Positions 39,816 to 49,934 of a stretch of DNA of 64,000 nucleotides are shown here, piece by piece (within the stretch, counting starts at the first letter, position 1; each line of letters begins with the position of its first letter). Position numbers and translations under genes: made by a program. Location: contig WSYJ01000144.1 of NCBI GenBank assembly GCA_020186115.1, forward strand, positions 248,001 through 312,000. Direction: 5' to 3'. Source of the stretch: Histomonas meleagridis (Eukaryota; Parabasalia; Tritrichomonadida; Dientamoebidae). The notes under the pieces are model-generated. The model saw only the letters and a program-made list of their open reading frames with translations. It did no database searches and had not been told where the DNA came from.

Positions 39816-40706
39816 TTAATAAACAAAAGAACTTAATGCCTCCATATCAGTGTTTTTTTGTTGTGTTTGGAAAGATATTTCATCTATTTTCATATTTTCA
39901 TCAATAGTAATTATTCCGCCATAATTCTTAAGATTTTTCTCATAATTAGATGCACTAAATACTGTCAACACACGCCCATTTTGGCAGTACTCGAATCCGA
40001 GTTTCTTAGTTTGATGCGCTCGAATTATCATTTTGATTCCATTAGCCTTAAAAAATTCTTCTGTAGCAGCAATACCAAACATTGACCCAATGTTCCTGTC
40101 AGTAGATTCAATGTATTCACAGTTTTCATCAATAGGATCGTTCCATAACAATTCGCAGATTGGACCTGTATTTGGGATATCGATGAACCTGTTTAATCGA
40201 GAAATCGCTTCAATGGTTGCTGCTTGGCTTGTGATGCCGCCGTGTACACAGAAAATCTCATTGTTGATGACAGCAGCAAGAGGAATGGAATTAAATAGAG
40301 ATTCAAAAGATTGATATAAGGATTCAGAACCATACTTGCGGAGAACTTCGTTGCGAAAACCATAGACTTCTGTAATTGACATTGATTCATGATTGCCACG
40401 GATCATGAAAAATGAATCTTTATACATGATCTTGAGTATACAAATAACCATTAAAACCTCAACACTTTGATCCCCACGGTCAACATAGTCGCCAAGAAAA
40501 AGATATCGAGTGATTGGTGGTGATCCTGATGTTTTTAATATTTCATGTAAATCACTAAGTTTTCCATGTATGTCCCCACACAAAACAAGAGGAGGAAATA
40601 TTTTAAGGACATTTGGTTCGCTATGAAATATTTTGGTTGCCTCGTCAATGATGAATTTGACTTCAGTCGAGGTTGGTTGCTTTCCATTCAAAAAATCATC
40701 AATCAT
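39816..40706 (-). CDS. PPP-family serine/threonine phosphatase catalytic subunit (active-site residues intact)
   Basis: From the ATG at 40706 the product has 296 residues, the usual length for PP2A/PP4/PP6 catalytic subunits. All motifs are intact: GDIHG, GDYVDRG, GNHE, HGG, WNDP and RAH. The loop SAPNYC is SASNYE, so the Cys targeted by some inhibitors in other PPPs is absent. The C-terminus lacks the PP2A DYFL tail. It should dephosphorylate phosphoserine/threonine in the cytosol or nucleus with a regulatory partner. The frame is open upstream to 40940, but a TAAACGGTCG element lies inside that part (40786-40792), favouring the shorter start. Confidence 0.9.
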   Translation of the reverse strand: MIDDFLNGKQPTSTEVKFIIDEATKIFHSEPNVLKIFPPLVLCGDIHGKLSDLHEILKTSGSPPITRYLFLGDYVDRGDQSVEVLMVICILKIMYKDSFFMIRGNHESMSITEVYGFRNEVLRKYGSESLYQSFESLFNSIPLAAVINNEIFCVHGGITSQAATIEAISRLNRFIDIPNTGPICELLWNDPIDENCEYIESTDRNIGSMFGIAATEEFFKANGIKMIIRAHQTKKLGFEYCQNGRVLTVFSASNYEKNLKNYGGIITIDENMKIDEISFQTQQKNTDMEALSSFVY

Positions 40707-40785
40707 TTGTGAATAAAGACTATTCGTATTGATATTTGTAATGAGGGGTGTTGATGTATGCAATTTTAATGGATATTTGAGTCGA

Positions 40786-40792
40786 CCGTTTA
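40786..40792 (-). promoter_or_regulatory. TAAACGG Myb-site-like element
   Basis: On the minus strand TAAACGGTCG lies 79 bp before the ATG at 40706, in sense orientation. Confidence 0.45.
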
Positions 40793-41976
40793 TTTGCTGC
40801 AATTTTAAAAAACAAAAATTAATGAAAAATGAAGCAGCAAACTGCGGCAACTTGACAAAGAAACCCGGGAAAAGTTCCAAAGTGGTACCACAAATCATAT
40901 TTCCAAATTTTAAAATTAACATTATGAAATTTCTCCTCAATCAATTCTTTGGTGATAAACCATGTGAAATATATATACCATTGAGGCTTCATCCTCAGTT
41001 TTATATTGGTCCAATACTTTTATAAAAGTCCATTGAAAATGACAATTACAATTTAGCAAAAGTGTTACTTCTTAACTCGATTTGGTAAATTTTTTTCTTA
41101 TTTCACTACACCTCCAATAAATTTGGGACTATGAACTTTTAGGATCTATTATCTTTTCTTCAAATACTTGAACACCAAGCATCAAATACTTTAACTTTCA
41201 ACCAAAATTTATCGCCTACATGATATAATGGAAAAAGTATATGTACATTAAACTTTAATGCGAATTTTTGTTTTGGTTAGATCTTGACTTCAATTATCAG
41301 TGCGGAATTTTCATGTATTCATTAATCTATAAGCAAAATTAAACTGCCTGTATTTATACAAATTGTTGATGTCCTTATCTGCTGTTATATTCTTATCTGT
41401 TGCATATTGCACAATGTAAATTGATTGGCAAAATATATATGCTAAGATTTGCATAAGATATTCTTAGCATCAAAAAAATACATAAACGAACACCACATCC
41501 ATTTTATTTTTTTTAAGTATAAATGAAATCAAAAATCATTTTGTTCATAAAGAAATTTTCTATCAACTTCTTGCACTCTTGCTCGCAATAACATATTTTT
41601 TCCTTTCGAAAATTGAATTTGATTTTTCAAATATATTTTTTATTGGTCTTGACTTTTACAATATACAGCAAGAAATAAAAGGAATGAATATTCATTAGAT
41701 ACATTTCAGCTTTAATTGGTAATATTTCTATTCGTTTTTTTGTTGATGATGCTTTAGCATCCACTTTGTTATCACCTCTTATCTTTTTAGACAAAAATTA
41801 CACAGATTTTCTCCACAACAAATCAAGCAGTTTTTTTTTTGTTAATTTCTTTTTTTATCAATACCATTTTCCGTTGAATTATCATTTCATAAACGAAACA
41901 ATTTAAGCTTCTTAATTCCTTTTTTATTTTCATTACTCATCTGTAGTCTTTCCATATATTCACAAACGCCACAGTT
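40793..41976. other. Long AT-rich intergenic region
   Basis: Almost 1.2 kb between divergent genes. It is AT-rich with many T runs. No tRNA, snRNA or coding frame was recognised on either strand. Confidence 0.5.
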
Positions 41977-42492
41977 ATGCCATATATCTTTTTTGGAATT
42001 AATTTAATTAATTTCATATTTGGTCCAACACCTACAATACTTCACAAAGCATTACTTCTTTTATCACAGCTATTTCTAACCTTAATTCTTTACTCTATAT
42101 TCCCCAGATTTCTTACACCTTTACACGAATTCATTCTTCGTGATCCTATTGATATATCCAGCGACATAATAACTCCCAAGCGCATTGGGCTTTTATTTGA
42201 TTACTATGCATATGGTGATAACGTCCGACTGTTTTTTGTTTTCGTATTAATAAACAATAAACATCCACACATTGCGCCTTTTATATACGCGACAATTGTA
42301 TCACTTGTTTGTCCACAGTGCACTAATGGTGTACGAGGACAGGAAATAATTATTTTCAATGTGTACACATTCTTGACACTGGTTGTGCAGTTGGCAGCAA
42401 CAAGAAGTAAACGAGCAATAATGATAATGATTGTAATGGCATTAGTGGAAAGTAACCCACAAATCGGAGAAATAGAAAGAAAAATATTGTAA
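41977..42492 (+). CDS. Hypothetical multi-pass membrane protein
   Basis: The 171-residue product has hydrophobic segments at about 3-18, 25-45, 82-95, 100-112 and 125-140 and a polar end (VESNPQIGEIERKIL). It starts with a hydrophobic leader, MPYIFFGINLINFIFG. No family was recognised. The reading frame is clean and longer than expected by chance in this AT-rich DNA, and the stop is TAAATAAAA, like other genes here. Confidence 0.5.
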   Translation: MPYIFFGINLINFIFGPTPTILHKALLLLSQLFLTLILYSIFPRFLTPLHEFILRDPIDISSDIITPKRIGLLFDYYAYGDNVRLFFVFVLINNKHPHIAPFIYATIVSLVCPQCTNGVRGQEIIIFNVYTFLTLVVQLAATRSKRAIMIMIVMALVESNPQIGEIERKIL

Positions 42493-42727
42493 ATAAAATT
42501 TATTTTCGTGTTATTGTTTGATATAATGAAAATCTCAAATAAGTTTGATCAAATTCCATCTTATCTTTTGTTTTTATCTTAATGTCTAATAACAGCAATA
42601 AATTATAATCCGTTAACAAACGATAGACAAATTCAACGATTGTGAAAACAGAAAAAATTATCGTCACTTTGAAAGTTCTATCGTTTTCACCAAGGAATCA
42701 TGAAAAGAACAATAAATCTAATTTATT

Positions 42728-43549
42728 TTATTTCTTTGTCATCTCCTCCAATAGATCTGCAACTTCAACAAGTGACTTCAGTACGTACGTTGGCTTGTCT
42801 CTTTCTTCTGCCCTTTCCGCATCTTCGGCAGTATCCACTCCCGACAGTACAAGTACTGATCTTGCGCCATGTTGTGCCGCAAACGCAATGTCTGTCACAA
42901 TGCGGTCGCCAACCATCATCACGTCGTCCTTAGAGACGTTGAGTGTTGTGAGTACTGTTTCGAACATTGGATCTTCAGGTTTACCGATTACAATAGCACC
43001 TTTGTGTGACGCTGTCTCGAATGTTCGAACCATTGAACCGCTGCCAGGAATGAGGACGTTGTGAGGCATTGGAAAATTAGGATCGGGATTAGTGCCAATA
43101 AGTGGACACTTATAATTCTTGATAATATTCATGCCACGCTTGATCTCTTCAAATGTACATGTGTCTGATTTGGATACAACAACGGCATCGACTGGAATGA
43201 TATCAGAATCTGTTTCGATATTATGAACTTCGATGTCGTGAAGACGAAGCTCATCCATGAGACCTGGAAAACCAGAAACAAAGACTTTGGATATGTTATG
43301 TGAATTTAAATATTTGGCTGTGGCAAAACCAGACGAAAAAATGTCATCAACTGTAAAACCTTCCAAACCCATATTTTCCATAAATGATAGATATTTGGAA
43401 CGAGTCTTTGAGCAATTGTTTGTAACTAAAACAAGACGAATTCCAAGTTTACGAATACGATTAAGTGAGTTAATGGCACCTTCTATTGGAGTACCATCAA
43501 TCCAAATAACGCCATCTCCATCAAGAAGTAAAACTTTCGGAGGATTCAT
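42728..43549 (-). CDS. HAD-family phosphatase (PGP/4-nitrophenylphosphatase type)
   Basis: The 273-residue product has all HAD motifs: nucleophile and acid/base Asp in LLLDGDGVIW (Asp10, Asp12), motif II VTNN (about 43-46), the Lys in GKPEDPMFE, and motif IV VGDRIVTDI. The C2-type cap lies between. This is the phosphoglycolate/4-nitrophenyl phosphatase branch, which hydrolyses small phosphate metabolites (glycolate-2-P, glycerol-P, pyridoxal-P) in the cytosol. The length is normal for the branch. The 3' third uses more GC-ending codons. The stop reads TAAAATAAA. Confidence 0.9.
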   Translation of the reverse strand: MNPPKVLLLDGDGVIWIDGTPIEGAINSLNRIRKLGIRLVLVTNNCSKTRSKYLSFMENMGLEGFTVDDIFSSGFATAKYLNSHNISKVFVSGFPGLMDELRLHDIEVHNIETDSDIIPVDAVVVSKSDTCTFEEIKRGMNIIKNYKCPLIGTNPDPNFPMPHNVLIPGSGSMVRTFETASHKGAIVIGKPEDPMFETVLTTLNVSKDDVMMVGDRIVTDIAFAAQHGARSVLVLSGVDTAEDAERAEERDKPTYVLKSLVEVADLLEEMTKK

Positions 43550-43693
43550 AAAACTATTTTCAAACAGAGATTGTGAATTTTTCTATTTACTGACATTTGA
43601 TATAAAAATTCTGGAAACCAGATGATAAAAATCAATAAAATTATGTAAATGTTTAAAAAAAACTGCAAAAAGTAAATATAAGTATTGCATAAA

Positions 43694-45155
43694 TTATCCT
43701 TCTTGTTCAAGAAGTAATTTAACTATTTCTGTATAACCTTTTGAAGATGCAATCGTAAGTGCTGTATAAAATAATTTAAATAATTTCCAAATATTATTTT
43801 GAAATACTATAAAATTATAAATAAATTTCAAATAAAAAGAATAAATTTCTTTAGCATTAATATCAATTCCTTCTTGTTCAAGAAGTAATTTAACTATTTC
43901 TATATAACCTTTTGAAGATGCTATCATAAGTGCTGTATTAAATATTTTAAATAATTTCCAAATATTATTTTGAAATACTATAAAATTATAAATAAATTTC
44001 AAATAAAAAGAATAAATATTTTTAGCATTAATATCAATTCCTTCTTGTTCAAGAAGTAATTTAACTATTTCTATATAACCTTTTGAAGATGCTATCATAA
44101 GTGCTGTATTAAATATTTTAAATAATTTCCAAATATTATTTTGAAATATCAATTTATTAAAATAAATTTCAAATAAAAAGAATAAATATTTTTAGCATTA
44201 ACATCAATTCCTTCTTGTTCAAGAAGTAATTTAACTATTTCTATATAACCTTTTGAAGATGCCTTCATAAGTGCTGTATAAAATATTTTAAATGATTTCC
44301 AATTATTATTTAGAAATTTTAAATTATTAAAATAAATTCCAAACAAAACAAACTAATATCTGCTGAGTTAATATCCACTCCTCCTCGTTCAAGAAGTAAT
44401 TTAACTATTTCTATCTGAGCTTCTTCAGATGCATTAACAAGTGCTGTATCAAATAATTTAAATGATTTCCAAATATTATTTTGAAATAACAAATTATTAA
44501 AATAAATTATAAATAAAGCAATTAAATATCTCTAGCATTAACATCAATTCCTTCTTGTTCAAGAAGTAGTTTAACTATTTCTCGATGACCTTCTTTAGAT
44601 GCATAAATAAGCGCTGTATAAAATAATATAAATGATTTCCAAATATTATTTAGGATCCAAAAATTATTAAAATAAATATGGAATAAAGCAAATAAATGTT
44701 TTTAGCATTAACATCTATTCCTTTTTGTTCAAGAAGTAATTTAACAATTTCTAGATGTCCTTCTTTAGATGCCTTTATAAAGGCTGTTTCAAAAGATCTA
44801 AATAAACTTTAAACATCTTTTTGATATATAATATTATAATAATAAAAATATAATAAGTGAAATAAACGTTAAATAAGGTGAATAATTTTCTTTCGCATTT
44901 ATATCAATCCCTTCTTTTTCAAGAAGTAATTTAACTATTTCTGTATGACCATTGAGAGATGCCCATGTAAGTGCTGTGTCAAATAATTTAAATAATTTTT
45001 AAATTTTATTTTAAAACACTAAATGTTTAAAACAAGTAGTTAATAAAACAATTAAATATTTTTTACATTAACATCAATTCCTTCTTGTTCAAGAAGAAAT
45101 TTAACCATTTCTGTATGACCATTTTTAGATGCCACGAAAAGCGCTGTTTCAAATG
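43694..45155 (-). repeat. Ankyrin-core train with fixed-length spacers (locus 2)
   Basis: On the minus strand nine intact ankyrin cores follow the DUF3447 gene at 46404, starting near 45148 and ending with LLLEQEG and a TAA at 43694-43696. Spacers in order were counted as 66, 83, 103, 83, 83, 83, 83, 84 and 84 nt. The 66-nt one and the two 84-nt ones are open in frame; the 83-nt ones break it. The open stretch of three cores (43694-44152) reads through spacers encoding IYSFYLKFIYNFIVFQNNIW. Cores are strongly conserved (EIVKLLLEQEGIDINAK) and all free of stops. Confidence 0.85.
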
Positions 45156-46404
45156 TTAATTTGAAATACCAAAATATTAAAATAATCAATAAATAAAAAA
45201 ACAACAAAATGTTTGTTGTGTTTATATTAACTTTATTTTTTTTCAGTATATATTTAACAAATTCAATGTTTCCAGATTCGGCAGAATAAACAATAATATC
45301 TTTTGGAATTTTATTTTCCTTTCGAAAATATTTAATGAGAAATATGTTCCCGATTTCTGCTGCTTGAATGATAGAATTTTCGAAAACCATTCCTTCCTCA
45401 ATCAAAAATGATAAAATTTCATAATTATAATATAAAATACATAAATTTCCTAATTTTTTTAAATCCTCTAAATTTTTTGTATTATATTTATAATAATAGT
45501 CAAGTTTATTTTCATAAATATAACGAAATATATCATTTCGGTGAAATTGAATTGCTGCTTCACGTATACATTCAAATCTTGAATGATTCTGTTCACACAA
45601 ATGAATAATTTCTTCATTTCCACCTGCAACAGCATATTTACCTGTAAGTTCAACTTTTGCATCATTCATAAGTAAAAATTTAAAGCATTTAACTGATCCA
45701 AAAAATGCTGCATAATCAATTAAATGTGTACATGAATATACATTATTAATAAATGAACAACTTTCATAAAGTGATGGAGAAATCCAATGTTCAAAATCAA
45801 AATCGTTTTGTGATGACATTTCTTGAAGTTTTTCTATATCATCATTTCTGATTATCTTGGCAATTTCATTTGGATTATGCCCTTCTTTAATTAATTGTTT
45901 ATGAAGTTCCCAATTATTCTTTGATAATTTTTCATAATTTTTTTTAATCATACTATATTTTATTTCATAAACTTCTTCTTCTGACATATATTGTACAAAA
46001 TATGGATTTTTTTCTTTTAGAACAACATTTGCTTCAATAAAATTTCGTTCAACCATATTATGAAGAAAATAATATGATTCGTGAGTTTTTTTATGTTGAA
46101 GGAAATATGTAAATACAGAAAATATTTTTGGGTTGATTTTGTTAATTTCTTCAAATGTTTCAATTTCATTAAGAAAACTTAAATATATATCAATGTCATC
46201 CATTAATCTCGTAATTGATAATGAATATATAATTTGACCTATCATAAGATTAAAAGAGTAAGGGTAATTATAATCAAAAAAAGGAATGACCGAAAGTGCT
46301 ATTTGTGAAATGTTTTCTTTATTTAAACTAAAAATCATTTCCTGGATTTTTTGGATGTTTTTCCAATTGGATAACTTTAAATTTTGTTTTGGTGTTTGAT
46401 CCAT
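45052..46404 (-). CDS. DUF3447-type ankyrin protein (locus 2)
   Basis: The 450-residue frame is a paralogue of the genes at 8196 and 60577. It has an N-terminal helical domain, the block EGHNPNEIAKIIRNDDIEK (about 166-184), LIDYAAFFGSVKCFKFLLM (about 220-245), KYAVAGGNEEIIHLCEQNH, and then ankyrin repeats ending ETALFVASKNGHTEMVKFLL. It stops inside the spacer after the first train core; eight more cores follow without a continuous frame. The first spacer (66 nt) is in frame, as at locus 1. TAACGG lies 30 bp before the ATG on the same strand. The function of the family is unknown. Confidence 0.87.
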   Translation of the reverse strand: MDQTPKQNLKLSNWKNIQKIQEMIFSLNKENISQIALSVIPFFDYNYPYSFNLMIGQIIYSLSITRLMDDIDIYLSFLNEIETFEEINKINPKIFSVFTYFLQHKKTHESYYFLHNMVERNFIEANVVLKEKNPYFVQYMSEEEVYEIKYSMIKKNYEKLSKNNWELHKQLIKEGHNPNEIAKIIRNDDIEKLQEMSSQNDFDFEHWISPSLYESCSFINNVYSCTHLIDYAAFFGSVKCFKFLLMNDAKVELTGKYAVAGGNEEIIHLCEQNHSRFECIREAAIQFHRNDIFRYIYENKLDYYYKYNTKNLEDLKKLGNLCILYYNYEILSFLIEEGMVFENSIIQAAEIGNIFLIKYFRKENKIPKDIIVYSAESGNIEFVKYILKKNKVNINTTNILLFFYLLIILIFWYFKLTFETALFVASKNGHTEMVKFLLEQEGIDVNVKNI

Positions 46405-46729
46405 TTGACTGAGGTCTATAAAAAATCTAATTGACCGTTAAAACACAACAAAAATTCAAAAAACTTTTAATCAGAGATCAGCACAAAAAATAAAACATTT
46501 AACCCAGAAATTATAATTTAAACATTTTAATGTTGAAGCATTGCATGAATCTAAACTTAACCAACGTACAACTAAATTAAATATAACAGTTTAGAGAAAT
46601 TCCTTTTTCATCCGCCTCTGTAAAATTCAAAAAGTGTCTCACATTATTCTATCGTTTATCGGCTTTTGACAATTGAATTATTCAATTCATTTCATTTGAC
46701 AGCTCAGAAAAAGTAAAATAGAATTTCAG
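46405..46729. other. Divergent intergenic region
   Basis: AT-rich, between the ankyrin gene and the reticulon-like gene. Apart from the TAACGG element nothing was recognised. Confidence 0.4.
46435..46440 (-). promoter_or_regulatory. TAACGG Myb-site-like element
   Basis: On the minus strand TAACGGTCAA lies 30 bp before the ankyrin start codon at 46404, in sense orientation. Confidence 0.45.
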
Positions 46730-47278
46730 ATGAAGGAAGAAACAATTCGGAAAATCCAAGAAGTCCTTCTTTGGCGTCGCCCAGTTGTTTTGGCCATTCT
46801 TGTTGTTCTTACTGAGTTAACATTTTATTTGGTTTACGCAATGAAACTTGATTTCGGTGCAACTTTAATGTTAGTTTTAATCTTATATAATATTCTCAAA
46901 ATAGTTATGGGATCACTAGAAAAAGTTCTCTTTGCTCCACTTCCAGAAGATAAACCAGATCAACCAAATCGAATCCGAACAAATGCTGAAGTCAAGGAAA
47001 TCACGCAGAAGGTCCAAGAAAAAATTGCTATGGTAACCAACTGGCTTGGTGATTACATGAAAAACCCGACCAACCAAAAACATTTCATTTTCTTTAGCAT
47101 AGCATTTATAGCATTTGCTCTTTTCACAATGATGGGATCATATTGGGTTTGCTTTATTGTTATACATTTAATCTATGTTCTTCCTGGTCTTTATTTTTCT
47201 TCCTTTGTACAAAATTTAATTCACAAAAATCAAAGCAACGAGAATGTAAACAAAGATGAAAAGGTTAAAACCGAATAA
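46730..47278 (+). CDS. Reticulon-homology/ARL6IP1-like ER-shaping protein
   Basis: The 182-residue product has two long hydrophobic hairpins (about 18-55 and 122-160) separated by a charged loop. It opens IQEVLLWRRPVVLAILV, like the WxxP start of reticulon, ARL6IP1 and FAM134 domains. Such hairpins wedge into the ER membrane and bend it into tubules. The Lys/Glu-rich C-terminus (NVNKDEKVKTE) is cytosolic by this model. The family call rests on topology plus the opening motif. The stop is followed by AA (TAAA). Confidence 0.72.
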   Translation: MKEETIRKIQEVLLWRRPVVLAILVVLTELTFYLVYAMKLDFGATLMLVLILYNILKIVMGSLEKVLFAPLPEDKPDQPNRIRTNAEVKEITQKVQEKIAMVTNWLGDYMKNPTNQKHFIFFSIAFIAFALFTMMGSYWVCFIVIHLIYVLPGLYFSSFVQNLIHKNQSNENVNKDEKVKTE

Positions 47279-47551
47279 ACAACTGATCTCATGTAATTTT
47301 TTTTGTTTATGTTTATTTAATTAATTATTAATTGTGTTGTTTATGTTTCATTGCTTTTTCTCCTTAACCTAAAGCTAACGTGAAGGTTCCTACTAAGCAA
47401 AATCTGTATGACCATAGAGAAACTTAAAAATTTTGATTTTAAAAAATGATTCAGTTATTTTTGCCTGTTTGAAGAAAAATGACATATTGAAAAATTGCGA
47501 ATGTGCCGATGAAAAACCAATCAAAATTTGGCGCAAATAAAATCAATTCAA

Positions 47552-48253
47552 ATGGCAAAATCCATTAAATACACAAACGCCAGAGCGTCACAGCAGCCAA
47601 ATTTAAATAACAAACCATTTCACCAGATTGGAGCATTACCTGTAAATCAAAAAATAAAAAGCAAAGAGCATTGGGTTTTTCCAAGCATACATTCAAACAC
47701 AGAAGAAGAAATATCTTCACCACCAACACCAAAGAGCAATGTTTTAATTGTTGATACTAAATATTTGCCTCAACCTTTGATTAATGTTGAAAATTTTTCA
47801 AAACAACCATTTGATATTACCTCAATTTTACATCGTAAGAATGACACGCCAAGGATTAACACATTTCTAGAAGATGACAACTCAATTTTATCTGAATTTT
47901 CCTTTGAGTCAATTCCTCGTTATCCTCATGTTCAAATTCCAGAACAGAATAACGAACCAAACAATAGATTCACAATAGTTCCACCAAGTATTCCACCTCC
48001 CCAGCAAATAAAGCCCAAAGCCATGACAAGAAAACCCAGAATCAGCAAATTAAAGCATGCACAAATAAATGCATACGCACCGGGACAGATCTCAAATTTA
48101 TCGAATATGGACATGCATTTGATGGCGCAAATGTTTGGGTTAAGAACATCTGAGTTGAAGCGCATAATCTCAAATAAAAATGCGCGTGTCGCGGCAAGTA
48201 AAGGATATGTGCCCAGATTCATAACGCATAATCATTTTATTGGACCAATGTAA
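47552..48253 (+). CDS. Hypothetical proline/asparagine-rich protein
   Basis: From the ATG at 47552 the 233-residue product has no signal peptide, membrane segment or recognised domain. The first 150 residues are low-complexity and Pro/Asn/Ser-rich (SPPTPKSN, PPSIPPPQQIKPK). The last 75 are more ordered and conserved-looking (TSELKRIISNKNARVAASKGYVPRF, given here only in part as ELKRIISNKNARVAASKGY). The acidic-to-basic change and short linear motifs suggest a scaffold or nuclear protein. An in-frame TTG just upstream is not used. The stop is TAAA-like (TAAATATGG). Confidence 0.6.
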   Translation: MAKSIKYTNARASQQPNLNNKPFHQIGALPVNQKIKSKEHWVFPSIHSNTEEEISSPPTPKSNVLIVDTKYLPQPLINVENFSKQPFDITSILHRKNDTPRINTFLEDDNSILSEFSFESIPRYPHVQIPEQNNEPNNRFTIVPPSIPPPQQIKPKAMTRKPRISKLKHAQINAYAPGQISNLSNMDMHLMAQMFGLRTSELKRIISNKNARVAASKGYVPRFITHNHFIGPM

Positions 48254-49145
48254 ATATGGTTCAAAATGTTTTTTATTGTTGTTTTAATATTATTAAAGAA
48301 TTGTTATGCATTTGATTTTAAACAAAGATTTTAGTTTGTGGAACAAAGTAATTGAACAAAGATTTTGTTCTACCAAAAAGAGTGAATCATTGAAATTATT
48401 TTATTTATATTGAGATTTGGGTTTAGTTGTCTTCTTCTTATAAGTGTTACATTTAACCTTTTATGAATTAGTTTCTTTCTTTTGAAATTTTGTGGTTTAC
48501 ATATAAAGGCATTTTAACAATAAAGCTTGATTTATTATTTTCAATCATCAAACAAGTCCACTTATATACTTACTCAAACCATTTACAGTTCTTGGTATGA
48601 CAACATTTAAGAAGCCTTTTTAATTTAAATTATTATTCCTCCTCATCAATCATCCTCGTTATTAATGGAACTGTATTTGCTGATCGTTCTAAACACCAAG
48701 GAGCTTTACAGTGCCAATCAAATCAATCGTTTTAATAAAAATTATACTCTATAATTAAAAATACTGTAATTTCTTTAAATAAAAACAATGGACAAATATC
48801 ATTTGAAACTTTAACTGATACAATATCAGGTTTTTATGAAGATAGACATAAATTTATGAACAATACTAATGAAATTCAAGGTCGATTAGTTTACGATCAA
48901 GATCAATATGTAAAAAGTAATAGTTTTGATTTCTATTGTAGTTGCAGATGGTATTACTTCATCTAACATGATAAAGTTAATCAAAAATGAAATCATTCAT
49001 TAGATAATTATATATCAATGAAGCTGTTAAATTGAATTTATACATTTATAAATCATTAGAATTTTATTTTTATTACCATGTGCTTGAAAATGCACCCAAC
49101 AAAAAATATTTGAGAAAATTCTTATTTGTTGATATTCCCTCATTT
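48254..49145. pseudogene. Intergenic region with eroded coding fragments
   Basis: An in-frame run of about 57 codons at 48788-48965 (ISFETLTDTISGFYEDRHKF and onward) continues after a frameshift as VVADGITSSNMIKLIKNEI. It resembles the remains of a gene but is too short to name. The left half holds nothing recognisable. Decay next to ankyrin fragments suggests a dying member of an expanded family. Confidence 0.4.
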
Positions 49146-49154
49146 CCAAAAACC

Positions 49155-49760
49155 AATGATGTAAATGTTAAAAATACCCATTTGTTTTATTTATGATTTA
49201 TTTCAATAAACTGATATTTTAAAATAATATTTGGAAATTATTTAAATTATTTGATACAGCACTTATGTTGGCATCGAATTATGGTCATAAAGAAATACAC
49301 AAATTACTTAGTGAAAAAAAAATAATCAATAAATAAACTATTTTTTTTTAAAAAAAGTTCTTATTTCTAAAAGAAAAAAATTTGAAGTATTCATCATCTT
49401 TTTTGTAAAATTCGCTGCTACAATTTTTTTTTAATTCTAATAAATCAAATACGTACTAATTTCAACTAAATTCATCAAGTAAAAAAAACTTCTTACATAA
49501 TTTGAAATATGTTTTAATAATTTGGAATATGTTTTAATAACTTGGAATATGTTTTAATAATTTGAAACAGCACTTCAAATTGCAAAACAAAATGGTTACA
49601 CAGAAATAGTAAATTTACTCCTTGAAAAAATTACGAACGAAAATTCTAATTCAGATTCCTCTTCTACAAATATCAAATCTTCATTTTCAATAATGAATAG
49701 AAATGAAGCGTATATTGCTAATAATCAAAATCAACTCAAAGATCAAAACAAAAGTTGATA
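49155..49760 (+). pseudogene. Isolated ankyrin train remnants
   Basis: A tail NVKN, a normal 83-nt spacer and one core (TALMLASNYGHKEIHKLLSEKK, quoted in part) end in a natural stop near 49337. After about 230 bp, containing three copies of a TTTGGAATATGTTTTAATAA-like stretch, a second ending begins at about 49563 (ETALQIAKQNGYTEIV) and reads to a Lys-Ser stop at 49758 with a Ser/Asn-rich tail. No DUF3447 head precedes either, so these look like detached 3' ends of ankyrin loci. Confidence 0.65.
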
Positions 49761-49934
49761 TAAACATGCAAACATATGAAAATCATCAAAATTAATTATA
49801 AACCTCATAAGTCATACTTAAATAATGAAAATATATATAATTATGAATATTTTATGTTGAAAAAAAATTTATATTTATGAGTCGAATTTAGTGAAAATGG
49901 CCGTTAAATTTTTATTTTTGATTTTAAATGGAGC

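Noticed and set aside
40793-41976. Possible tRNA or snRNA in the long intergenic region
   Set aside because: No cloverleaf, A/B box pair or U-snRNA motif could be made out by eye; a covariance-model scan would be needed.
42642-43064. Plus-strand frame over the HAD phosphatase gene
   Set aside because: It is the antisense shadow of a clearly conserved gene, and its product is Ser/Thr low-complexity.
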